From: a virus
Virus record (IMG/VR): IMGVR_UViG_3300044638_004201
Coordinates: 1 to 64,000 of that record
Reading direction: 5' to 3' (one strand)
DNA length: 64,000 nt
Below are positions 44,301-50,719 of the stretch, in pieces. The translations under genes and the position numbers were made by a program. Every line of letters begins with the position of its first letter. Position 1 is the first letter of the stretch. The notes below the pieces were generated by a model. It was not told the DNA's origin, did not search any database, and saw only the letters and a list, made by a program, of their open reading frames with translations.

Positions 44301-44733
44301 TGCTATTATGGATGCAATTCTTATCAATGGTGATAGACATAGAAATAATCTCCTTGTAGGAAAAGTAAAAAATCTTGATGGTGTAAATGCAAATGACGAC
44401 ACCGAAGCAGTTCAATTTATGGCTGTTGATCACGGACTAGCGGGACTTATCGTCAAAGGCGGAATGATGTCTCCAGACGATTACATCCAAGGCGCTGACA
44501 GTGACGATAGTCATAGAAGAGCAATAAATATTGCTTCTCAACTTGTCGACAAAATTGGCGTTGATTTGTACAAACGAATTAATGATATGACCATACAGCA
44601 AGCAGTTCAAGCACTAGAACGAGAGCGCGGAAAAGACATTACTGACGCTGATTTAGATGCAATAATTAAAAGACTAGAACTTCTTCGTGGAATTGATAAT
44701 TCCAAGTGGAAGCGCATATTGAGGAAAAGATAG
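35323..44733 (+). CDS. 3136-residue multidomain structural-module protein with DEDDh exonuclease and kinase-like domains
   Basis: GTG start with GAGGAAGG upstream; nearly one seventh of the window. In order: a helical N-terminus with DLLPISHPRST; DRKGRFAYQGGGLRALVRR (about 205); two repeats around FxDxPVxLAQ (about 410 and 609); two repeats ending GYYPGHV (about 1005-1190); an intact DEDDh exonuclease (DFETTG with Asp1316 and Glu1318, Asp1416, HAADAD with His1483 and Asp1488); charged linkers; and a C-terminal kinase-like domain (FVMKLD Lys2910, GDRHRNN Asp3004-Asn3009, VDHG Asp3036). Rich in Lys, Glu and Pro with coiled-coil stretches. It may be injected with the DNA or line the head (inference). 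Confidence 0.8.
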   Translation: MSRIRRLSHAISEEGRRSQSMSQALRIRESALSVIEQANTNANTSRRITKKAAFTVVLRSLQATRHLPFSLREHMALKELTQYINLAQNNKNNSLTLSHTDLLPISHPRSTRDHSLTASALESSRARWFVDDARITDERARVILASALTSEFGSVEHTYYNSILAGLPQGTLPTETLLAAMGDGNSPIARSLRAKLQRRDRKGRFAYQGGGLRALVRRAGKVFSVVGKTLMDSNDGENVLVELPDGRIAKIPPSKGEFVKAILNPTADGFSKAPVRYSVSDDVINEEDIEFVEAPDGWEKLGGYTWKNEEWRVTKDDFGNLTASNGKGPIIDAKSWSEILDKIDEIDKPSQETEFPEAKEQQKQKQEIIKPKEKAAAFAFAIPEGAKIINPDSSYDPEGRIDEESTDFTDDPVELAQKYDPRDLVAALEEAVIPKEDGENATGYGALGFNNGDEFVPAEALFFALQEAGEDAPLELARIYDKKLGTKQNEEALADFRKGSENVSGPNPDIAEAFERTIERDADEAPAAEIPDFNKEEMDLVPLPVVLDGLGEAEMAEFMKTKDHTPYLPKNDDIDMPAGYHKINPEPYQNWKEVTEEDQNENLPVGFSDNPVFLAQSVEKEKLVEELKRGIEPGNPIPGHANVSMKDDDGEEFVANVPVEAVRDALQLLGEDTNALVKSIADEGFVGQEEQQAELPLDLPTEAKPMNAYERLMAEQAAERKAVEDRIAELKANAEARVDDQGRNVPEGWGISQTVGRMFGRALPENYNNVYGLNNFEASTDKDGKITVKDRNGLVEPKTYENWDEVQADLDARKAEYAKASREKIKEFAKGYGFSDEQIAAFDSMTQAEIADFFANPDNHTEAYKSALDDFETSWAVDMPRPAQRERWAAFGKEKRISEQAGDFPDGNAPVAELPVAAERKPGTATEGEKGLDIVSVPENKNIRPAAPDDFEVDGLQEIPDGFEEYPAAANVAPAPAPGDGGDGPTPPGGNGNRPPIRITVKAKDILPGDITVGDHFVITEVGEKVPGTDRIKIKGYYPGHVEQDTKQWNEWREIPVIRGAQAPEMGDLPVLSKPKEKDFGRRKKNADGSWGFAKAEDQAAFDAARADYDIQLDAAKKRFVDPTEPANQPHRVISRAADLKAGDVTTDPKKGHFVIERIFVDENTKPEFVSVEGYYPGHVTQRKEWKANGPIDVIRNVEPPAKGDLEELHQPHNVVDGKWRPDKDPAKRAEHQKKLDEAAALWQAPADLPVINQKDNVAEQDKDIPNAVAVRRPTPPRQIEMPAFQGDMAAIAREAGGDWNKFRELLKDKDLVFFDFETTGVDPEDGNEPWQVAGVRVRNGEIIDRVNIFMNPGRSIADTYAGRDTDGIPNAVDDKGNKLNDDFLGQQPNQEDAMRQFLEWAGPNAIFGAQNMVFDDEVARRLADRHGLDWAPGGLLDILPMARDIFKDQPKENRPQAPKGRKNHYALGNLAKHLGVDLENWHAADADAEAAAKIFNALIDKGIELDAGKDLFDVDARNDEYVAKMDGYNAAFDAYEGQLAEYAAAKAMRDGLNGKPVNTDGAVKDAVGTPNPGENIDAGPVGLEPEPVRARDEVVVLDFTPNTMFPQGKMRMMDRDWVLNPDNAVLLPRENIRMRDLLPGDFMSSKDGNIIWQVVALRGGEEFGLEPGKVRVYRRNIENGEVSTYEHFHTVFLDGVRRPKNPEDLNVPEVMPEGEAAPFIANDPVDLDKNAEEVGAERIWLDAFGLPGIGIGTIIIDKTPGGRFALRALIHNSDDGNEIYRVEEEYRTAEGAKAEGEALIKLHAKDLLDQKRKEQAEPEEARAKDVPIARGDIPGDANNAPQIIEVQDLPDNLAGDIKIQNVGDEKPDFQADAVVRDLDGDLLANQTTNHPDKDKAEKEGREFIARVVDALQNPEQPVEDKDAPKNINGRPVGTKARVKFIPSAPGVPPREEVYILQEDGKWKNEETGAVRDELPKAWSAEKDGFGRGGYNEPVFEEPKKKKKREPKPLSEDAKAKIEEEKAKEKDNAWVEENAGRLAPIEAQEVQVGDFFWSPFWGNFEEVLAARYIGVLDRYEFMIQNRVNGRIEPRYFKADSPLRNIRRPGVEDQEFEIIDEPKGTKAVPGAKRGQIKRKPLGERIVAKEGRPMGGRYKEEGFYEDRNGIALQEGDVVRFKDPVKNAKWGRGVVKARMGAQVEEGQKAGGQGRKGVIYLDKLIIQFEGEDEKWAFRQGGRELKGRNLILQKGDNTDIVLPDFRGPKAKPVDRGLGIEGPGGRVVKEPKVEPALPKAEDDQKAKKLRAKELGRQAFARGGRGNQLPANDKEFMEMWEFGPAGPNKAELWNEWLAGFQEAKDGAPVDVEPQEPVRAQGQRIRALVDRNLGRDKEEDLKEQIEQAIADGDAIAFMYNGKARNFTPKRVWVNPQNGNVNVGGFEGGQMKNFTIQKMDFMPTDENGIVEGIPVEAPAADKPDADAADAKLEKFKADFGNKFDDLENRENVVAGLQQIADALPKARNYKAALNLRNARQALDDINSKFAGGAGVDEISEYNLDAAIRRLRRESNDAFAQDAADKLEKISKEIKAKRQELVNKRLAAPLPELPEPKGVDKDGMKNVINEIIQRLPEYGDYNARKSANRDAGIQRDALRKYLKSIDQDMLDLDDIIHSDLEEIANALRRVASVEAKDGNQPNADKYENFADILDGYRTELESRGGGPVVKQPLNNLDPEEVAKQRIADKANEFAPVEKLQAFMADDLNVDNDRLLQPFKDELQEFFANGDPKPLAMLTPAARQALGFFVGKALKDSNNPVDPDKSEEVVNNLGDLAVQLHAERLAFTPNAPDLGVGDALLDMDFSKIKELGDFLYRNRVERDVKLKINGQDTGFNIKVAIDEDKGVNTTYFITHRASGRKFVMKLDTMVGERGADAEIASAALNRALGNIGAYQVFRHRSRRDVVVTSWAGEMVDFESEPKRIGDTKYLRQHEQAAMNGAFVDVIGLAIMDAILINGDRHRNNLLVGKVKNLDGVNANDDTEAVQFMAVDHGLAGLIVKGGMMSPDDYIQGADSDDSHRRAINIASQLVDKIGVDLYKRINDMTIQQAVQALERERGKDITDADLDAIIKRLELLRGIDNSKWKRILRKR

Positions 44734-44742
44734 GATGACACT

Positions 44743-45504
44743 ATGACAATAAAAATATATCGCGGATATCCAGATAACGAAGTTTATACTGGCTATAACT
44801 ATGTGTTGTCTATCGTAGCAGCAGACTCCGATTTTATTTATATCTCAGACCCAGATAGTGGGTTTGATGATGAAAGAAAAGAGATGCTTATTGATGTTAT
44901 GAAGCATAATAAGAGAAGCCTTCCTAAAGATGCTGACGGCTGGGCTGCTCTTGCTATGTATAACATTTCTGGTCTCTCCTATAAAAATGTAACTGGAGAT
45001 GAAGAAATTTCAGACGACTCCTATGACGAGGTTGTTATGGATGAAATTGTTTCTTTTGAAGATGCAAGAGAATTTAGAGCAAGTCAAGAAGAGCCAATGA
45101 CCGCAGCAGTTGGAGATGCTTGCCCACCTGCTACTCAAGACATCGCTCTAAACCTAAAGAACCGTAAAAATGCTATTGACACTGCTATGTACGGTCCACT
45201 AAATCCAGATGAGCCAAATAATGAATATTGGCAAGCACTGGCAACAGAGTGGAGCGTAGATGTGGAAACTGCAAAGCAACAGCGCTGTGGTAATTGCGCT
45301 GTTTTCGTAGTCACATCATCAATGAAGGATTGCATCTCTCAAGGGCTGACTGGAGAAACTCAGTCCGATGAGTTTGATGCAATAGACGAGGCTGGAGAAC
45401 TTGGATACTGCGAAGCATTCGATTTCAAATGTGCGTCTGCTAGAACCTGCCGTGCATGGGTTTCGGGAGGTCCAATTGATGACGAAAAGGCTAAGGAGCA
45501 GTAA
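44743..45504 (+). CDS. Structural-module protein with cysteine cluster
   Basis: 253 residues. C-terminal QRCGNCAVFV...KDCISQ...GYCEAFDFKCASARTCRAW is a conserved phage cysteine motif (CGNC...C...GYC...FKCxxxRTCxAW) that probably binds metal or a cluster. N-terminal third is acidic. TAATG overlap with the next gene. Possibly head-associated; role unknown. Confidence 0.7.
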   Translation: MTIKIYRGYPDNEVYTGYNYVLSIVAADSDFIYISDPDSGFDDERKEMLIDVMKHNKRSLPKDADGWAALAMYNISGLSYKNVTGDEEISDDSYDEVVMDEIVSFEDAREFRASQEEPMTAAVGDACPPATQDIALNLKNRKNAIDTAMYGPLNPDEPNNEYWQALATEWSVDVETAKQQRCGNCAVFVVTSSMKDCISQGLTGETQSDEFDAIDEAGELGYCEAFDFKCASARTCRAWVSGGPIDDEKAKEQ

Positions 45505-45803
45505 TGGCATTCTCACCAAACAATCCAGAGTTTCCAACTGACTTAATATGTCATTGCGACACTGACCTGGATGAGGCAGCATTTCTTACTTACCAATCTG
45601 ATGATGGTGATTTTTACCGCGACAAAGGTCAATGGAAAGAAATCTCATTAGAAGACGATTGGGAGTTAGATTTTGATGGTTTAATTATCGTATACGTAGA
45701 CCCCGCCTTCATTTCTGTCTATGACGAAGCCGATGAGCAAGACTTGGCTATTCCGATTGAAGAAGTTGTGAAGTACGAGTCAGTAAGTCCAGAGACGGAG
45801 TAA
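45504..45803 (+). CDS. Hypothetical acidic protein, 99 residues
   Basis: Coupled to the upstream gene (TAATG) and 3 bases before the protease gene. CHCDTDLDEAAFLTYQSDDGDFYRDKGQW; very acidic, beta-rich. Unknown function, structural operon. Confidence 0.65.
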   Translation: MAFSPNNPEFPTDLICHCDTDLDEAAFLTYQSDDGDFYRDKGQWKEISLEDDWELDFDGLIIVYVDPAFISVYDEADEQDLAIPIEEVVKYESVSPETE

Positions 45804-45806
45804 AAA

Positions 45807-48800
45807 GTGCAATTTATTGGTCGCAGTGGCAATGAGGTTCTATTCGTTGCCGATAGCAAAGCCGTAATTGTTGACGAACAAACAAAACTCGTATGCTCTG
45901 TAGGTGATGCTGACTCTATGGTCGCATCTTTCATACCTGATGGCGACCAAACAAAACCAGAATCTTCTATCCCTTTTGAACTTGCTGTTGCTGCTACAAC
46001 AGACCTTGATATTAAAGTTTTTTCCAACAATGACCGCTTATACACAATTCCTAAATCAGTTCAGGCCGAAGCAAAACGAGCATTGGAATGGCGTAAGGAA
46101 GAAAAGCGTGGCGGAACTCCAGTCGGTCTAAACACTGCTCGCACTCTTGCTCGTGGTGGACAAATTGGTATTCGTAAAATTCGTCATATTGCTAAATATT
46201 TTCCACGCCATGAAGTAGATAAAAAAGGCAAAGGCTACAAGCCTGGACAAGAAAACTATCCAAGCAACGGACGTATCGCTTGGGCACTGTGGGGCGGGGA
46301 TGCTGCTAAGTCTTGGGCTACAGCAATTGTAAATCGTGAAAATAGAAAAGCCCAATCTAACTCTATTACCGCCTCTTTCGAGTATGTCATGTCTGACTAC
46401 GCTAAGCCAGAGTCAGTTGACCTTAACTCATTTATTGAAGCAGAAGTTATGCCAGAAGAAATGGCACCTCAATTTTATATGCGTGTTCGTTTAGATGGTT
46501 CAGGGATTGACCGTCTTTATAAAGTAAATCCAGATGGCTCTGTCTTTGTTTGGGACGATGCTATGTGGGAAGATTTAGGAAATATAAATCACGACTTTGA
46601 AACCTACGATAAGTCTCTTGACGATGCTTATGACAATGTATCAAAACTACACTTGCCTATAGATTCCAAAACAGCAGTAATTATTTCTGGTCTCTTTGAA
46701 GCAGACCCTTTCAAAGCAGTTTATGTTTCTCAAATTGAGCCAGAAGAGTCTCAACTATTTGTTGATGAGATGGATGGCGTCGACTGGGATTTAGTAGACG
46801 AAGTTGAATACGATGAAACTGATTATAGTGAGTATGAAGAATATTCAGAAGTAGATGATTCTCTAACTGCCGCAGGTGAAGCACCATCAAGTGGCGCACC
46901 AACAAATCAAGATGGAAACTACACCCCAGAAGAGCGCTCAGAAAAGGCTCGTGGTCAGGTTCGTGACAAAATGGGCAAGTTTGCTAAGGCTGGTGGAAAA
47001 GTTGTTATTGGTGGAAACCCTGAATACACGGGAACTATCGAGTCAATAAATCCAGAAAGTCAAAGCGTAAAAGTAAAACTTACAAATGGTAGTTATGTAG
47101 ATGTACCTGCTAATACAACAGAGTCAGTAGACACTTTCAAACCAATGCCTCAGGTTCAGTCTGCTGTTTCAACTAAGCAGTTAACTAAAAATATTCTTGG
47201 AGAGCCTCGCACTCCTATTGATAGACCAGCAGCAACTCTTACAGCAAAACTTCCACAGTTGCAGGTAAATCAAGTGAAAACAATTCTTAGTGATTTCTCC
47301 CCCTGGGCAGTAGACCTTAGACAAGCAGCACAAACTCCAGCATCTTCTCCAGATGCTCCAACCGAACTTCGTAAAACACCTAATGCCTATAACGACCCAT
47401 CTTTACGTGCATTTTTAGAGAAGACAGTAGTAAAAGATGGAAAGACTTCTAATCCAAATGCAATTTGGTACCGACCAGATATTTCTAAGACACCAGTAAA
47501 ACCTTCCGATGTTGAAGCATATAAACCAGCAAAAGATTTGAAACCATCTCCTGGTCTTACACCAGTGCCTTGGTTAACACAGCCAGCAAAAGGATTTACT
47601 TCTTCTGCTGAAGCAGCAGAGGTAGAACTTACTCCAGACACATCTGATGTTCCTCCTATCTATATGGCAATTGTTTCTCCAGATGACCCTCAGGCTGTTA
47701 TGGAATTAGTTTCATTAGTACCTGCTACTAATAAAACAACTACTCCAATGACTTATAAGCGTAAGCCAGGCAAGTGGGAAAAAGATGAGCAGATTCTCAA
47801 TGACCTAAACAGTCCTACTCCTCCACCAGTTATTGTTTTAGATAATGACAACCTTGCTTTGGTATTAGACCAAATTGATTCTGTAAAACCAGCAACTGCC
47901 TCTATCAGCAATATTGATTCAAGAATCATTGCTTTGATGGCAGCAGGTGGTGCTGATAGAAACCGTGGCAACGCTGAAAAACTTCGTCGCTACTGGTTAT
48001 ATGGAAAAGGCGCAGCAAAGATTCGTTGGAATACTCCAGGAGACTGGACACGCTGTGTTCGTCAACTTTCTAAATATATGGGACCTCGTTCTAAGGGCTA
48101 TTGCGCCTTACGCCATAAAGAAGCCACAGGTATGTGGACAGGCGATAAAGAGCATCGTCAACTGTTTGGTAAAAAAGGAAAAGCAAAGAATACTTTTAGT
48201 AATGATTTTGTCATTCCATCAGAGGCAGTTCTTGCTTCAGTAATTATGAAAGCAAGAATTGCTGACGCTAAGAATCGTGTTTTGACTGCTGGTGCTTCTA
48301 TGGAAGAGCCTGGAGTTGGGGCACAGTTTTATATTCCTCTAGTTATCCCTGAAGCCATAGAGTCTGGCGATGGACGTAAATTTGTTCCAGGGGCTATCTC
48401 AATGAGAGAACTACCACTACCTTTCTTATGGCAAATCAAGACTGGCGAAGGCCATTCCGGATCAGTTGTTATAGGAAAAATTACCAAGATGGAAAGAGTA
48501 GAAAATGGCATAGGAAATGCCTATGGCTATTTTGACACAGGTGAGTACGGAAAAGAAGCGGAAAGACTCGTTCGTGGCGGATTTATCCGTGGAGTTTCTG
48601 CTGACTTAGATATGTTTGAAGCAAATGAAGAAACAAATGCTTCAGAAAAAGAATCCGACGGCAAAGTCGGAGCAGGTAAAATGAAGATAACAAAGGCAAG
48701 AGTTATGGCTGTAACGCTTGTCCCTAAACCCGCTTATCAAGAGTGCACTATTGAACTCGTTGATGAGAGTGGGAGAGACCAGGAGGAAGAAGTGATTCAA

Positions 48801-50546
48801 GATGGAGTGTACGTCGAGGGAGTAAATCCACTCGATGCTTCAGCACTCGTCGCTTGCGGAATTGTTGCTGGTGCTATTCCAGTACATCCGCCTAAGGAGT
48901 GGTTTGATAACCCTGGCTTAAACAAGCCAACCGCTCTGACGGTAACTGATGAAGGAAAAGTTTTTGGTCACATTGCCGCTTGGCACGTTGACCACATTGG
49001 AATGTCTTTTGGAACACGACCACCACGCAGTAAGAGTAACTATGCCTATTTTCATACTGGCGTAGTTCGTACTGAGGAAAGTGTCGATGTTCCAGTTGGA
49101 CAATTAACATTGGCTGGAGGACACGCTTCTCTAGAAGCCAGTGCTTCAGAAGCAGTTCGTCACTATGACGACACAGCGTCTGCTATCGCAGATGTTCACG
49201 CAGGAGAAGATGCTTATGGCATCTGGGTTTCAGGAGCACTTCGCCCTGGAACAACTCCAGAGCAAATTCGTTCCCTTCGTGCTTCAGCACCATCTGGTGA
49301 CTGGCGCCCAATCAAGGGTTCACTTGAACTTGTAGCAGTTTGCCAAGTAAACGTTCCTGGCTTCCCAATTGCTCGTGCTCGTGTTGCATCAGGTCAGGTA
49401 ATGGCTCTTGTTGCTGCTGGAGCAAATGTTCTTGCTCAACTCAAGCATGACCCACTACGTGAATTAAATGAGCGTATTGACAAACTTGAAGCACCTATGG
49501 TTGCTGCTGCACAAGATGCTAAGTCTCGCATTGAGACAATAACTGCTGCTATCAAGGCTTCAGAACTTTCAAGCAGAATTGCAGAAACAAAAAATGCTGA
49601 CAGCGCTTATATGCTTCAGACACTAGAAGATGCTGATACTGAACTAGCAGTGATTTCCCGCAAGATGCGTGAAAAACTTGCTGGCGAAAAGAAAGCACTT
49701 CCAGATGGCTCATTCCCAATCAGAAATGTTTCTGACTTAAGAAATGCTGTTCAGGCATACGGACGTTCAAAGCCAGGAAAACGTGGACTAGTTCGTCGCC
49801 ACATCGTAAAGCGTGCCCGTCAACTTGAGAAGACAGACTTAATTCCAGAAAATTGGAAAGAAGCATCTGACACTTCAGACACTTTAATTGCCAGTATGAG
49901 AACCAAAATTGAAGCACTTAAAACAGTTGTTGCCGCAGCCGAAATCACCGAGAAAGACCTAGAAGGTCTGACCGATGAAGAACTTGACATACTAAAAAAA
50001 GAAGTTAAGGGCAAGAAACAAGCAGATGCAGAACGTGCCAAATACACACCTAAAACCCAACCCCGCGATGCCGCAGGGAAATTTCGACAAGTTCTTGCCC
50101 GGTTGAAATTAGACTTAGGTGATGCTGGCGCTGACGCTGCTCTAAAAAAGATTGAGCAAGCAGAAAACTTAGATAATGCTGGAAACTACGCTGGCGCAGC
50201 CAAGGCAGCGGGTGACCTTCTAGGCATTATTGACCGCTTGGACACTGGAGCACTAAATTCTGAATCTTTAGAAAATGTCAGAAGTAGTGCTGGTGAACTT
50301 GGAAAAGTTATTGCTAACCTTCCCTTTGCCTTTGGTCAGGACGCCCAAAAGATTCGTTTTAGCGATATCCCTCCTGCGCTACAACAACTTATGGAAGACA
50401 TGATTACACGGGTAGAGGCCAAGATTGGCAAGGATGACGCCGCTATTGCCACAAAGGATTTGAACACCTTTATGTCTGGCGGCGACTATTACAGCCAATC
50501 AGAGATTTCTAGTCAGATGGCTAAGTTACTTCGGTTACTTACCTAG
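45807..50546 (+). CDS. Capsid maturation (prohead) protease fused to long N- and C-terminal regions
   Basis: 1579 residues, several times a usual prohead protease. The central part has the HK97 gp4-like protease pattern: FYIPLVIPEAIESGDGRKF (about 841), GEGHSGSVVIGKI with His883, and GFIRGVSADLD with Ser931, then VTLVPKPAY. Next come GHIAAWHVDHIGMSFGTRPPRS, HYDDTASAIADVHAGEDAYGIWVSG and SGDWRPIKGSLELVAVCQVNVPGFPIARAR, the conserved C-terminal domain of actinophage maturation proteases. The N-terminal 800 residues include GGTPVGLNTARTLARGG and WTRCVRQLSKYMGPRSKGYC blocks. The last 200 residues are helical and may act as scaffold. Confidence 0.85.
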   Translation: MQFIGRSGNEVLFVADSKAVIVDEQTKLVCSVGDADSMVASFIPDGDQTKPESSIPFELAVAATTDLDIKVFSNNDRLYTIPKSVQAEAKRALEWRKEEKRGGTPVGLNTARTLARGGQIGIRKIRHIAKYFPRHEVDKKGKGYKPGQENYPSNGRIAWALWGGDAAKSWATAIVNRENRKAQSNSITASFEYVMSDYAKPESVDLNSFIEAEVMPEEMAPQFYMRVRLDGSGIDRLYKVNPDGSVFVWDDAMWEDLGNINHDFETYDKSLDDAYDNVSKLHLPIDSKTAVIISGLFEADPFKAVYVSQIEPEESQLFVDEMDGVDWDLVDEVEYDETDYSEYEEYSEVDDSLTAAGEAPSSGAPTNQDGNYTPEERSEKARGQVRDKMGKFAKAGGKVVIGGNPEYTGTIESINPESQSVKVKLTNGSYVDVPANTTESVDTFKPMPQVQSAVSTKQLTKNILGEPRTPIDRPAATLTAKLPQLQVNQVKTILSDFSPWAVDLRQAAQTPASSPDAPTELRKTPNAYNDPSLRAFLEKTVVKDGKTSNPNAIWYRPDISKTPVKPSDVEAYKPAKDLKPSPGLTPVPWLTQPAKGFTSSAEAAEVELTPDTSDVPPIYMAIVSPDDPQAVMELVSLVPATNKTTTPMTYKRKPGKWEKDEQILNDLNSPTPPPVIVLDNDNLALVLDQIDSVKPATASISNIDSRIIALMAAGGADRNRGNAEKLRRYWLYGKGAAKIRWNTPGDWTRCVRQLSKYMGPRSKGYCALRHKEATGMWTGDKEHRQLFGKKGKAKNTFSNDFVIPSEAVLASVIMKARIADAKNRVLTAGASMEEPGVGAQFYIPLVIPEAIESGDGRKFVPGAISMRELPLPFLWQIKTGEGHSGSVVIGKITKMERVENGIGNAYGYFDTGEYGKEAERLVRGGFIRGVSADLDMFEANEETNASEKESDGKVGAGKMKITKARVMAVTLVPKPAYQECTIELVDESGRDQEEEVIQDGVYVEGVNPLDASALVACGIVAGAIPVHPPKEWFDNPGLNKPTALTVTDEGKVFGHIAAWHVDHIGMSFGTRPPRSKSNYAYFHTGVVRTEESVDVPVGQLTLAGGHASLEASASEAVRHYDDTASAIADVHAGEDAYGIWVSGALRPGTTPEQIRSLRASAPSGDWRPIKGSLELVAVCQVNVPGFPIARARVASGQVMALVAAGANVLAQLKHDPLRELNERIDKLEAPMVAAAQDAKSRIETITAAIKASELSSRIAETKNADSAYMLQTLEDADTELAVISRKMREKLAGEKKALPDGSFPIRNVSDLRNAVQAYGRSKPGKRGLVRRHIVKRARQLEKTDLIPENWKEASDTSDTLIASMRTKIEALKTVVAAAEITEKDLEGLTDEELDILKKEVKGKKQADAERAKYTPKTQPRDAAGKFRQVLARLKLDLGDAGADAALKKIEQAENLDNAGNYAGAAKAAGDLLGIIDRLDTGALNSESLENVRSSAGELGKVIANLPFAFGQDAQKIRFSDIPPALQQLMEDMITRVEAKIGKDDAAIATKDLNTFMSGGDYYSQSEISSQMAKLLRLLT

Positions 50547-50611
50547 TCTGTCTAAAAATCGTACAAAACTAAAAATCACACTAATAGAAGTAATGTAGTA
50601 TTCAGTATTAG

Positions 50612-50693
50612 GTGGAGTGCCTCCACGCTATCTACACAGCGTTTCGGAGTCCCTCGGCCTCGATTGATTAGCGAGATAGGTAATAGACCTATC
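50612..50693 (+). promoter_or_regulatory. Two hairpins in the major capsid leader
   Basis: GTGGAG/CTCCAC (50612-50617 and 50621-50626) and GATAGGT/ACCTATC (50675-50681 and 50687-50693) within the 173-base gap before the capsid gene. They could mark RNA processing or translation control of a highly expressed gene. Confidence 0.45.
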
Positions 50694-50719
50694 GTGACTG
50701 GCCAGAGGAAGGACAGTTC

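Noticed and set aside
44359-44373. GGAAAAGTAAAAAAT resembling motif A in the structural module
   Set aside because: It lacks the AAAAAGT core and is explained by coding for GKVKN; treated as chance.
50547-50719. Small gene in the gap before the major capsid gene
   Set aside because: No frame with start and ribosome site; the gap is better explained as a leader with two hairpins.
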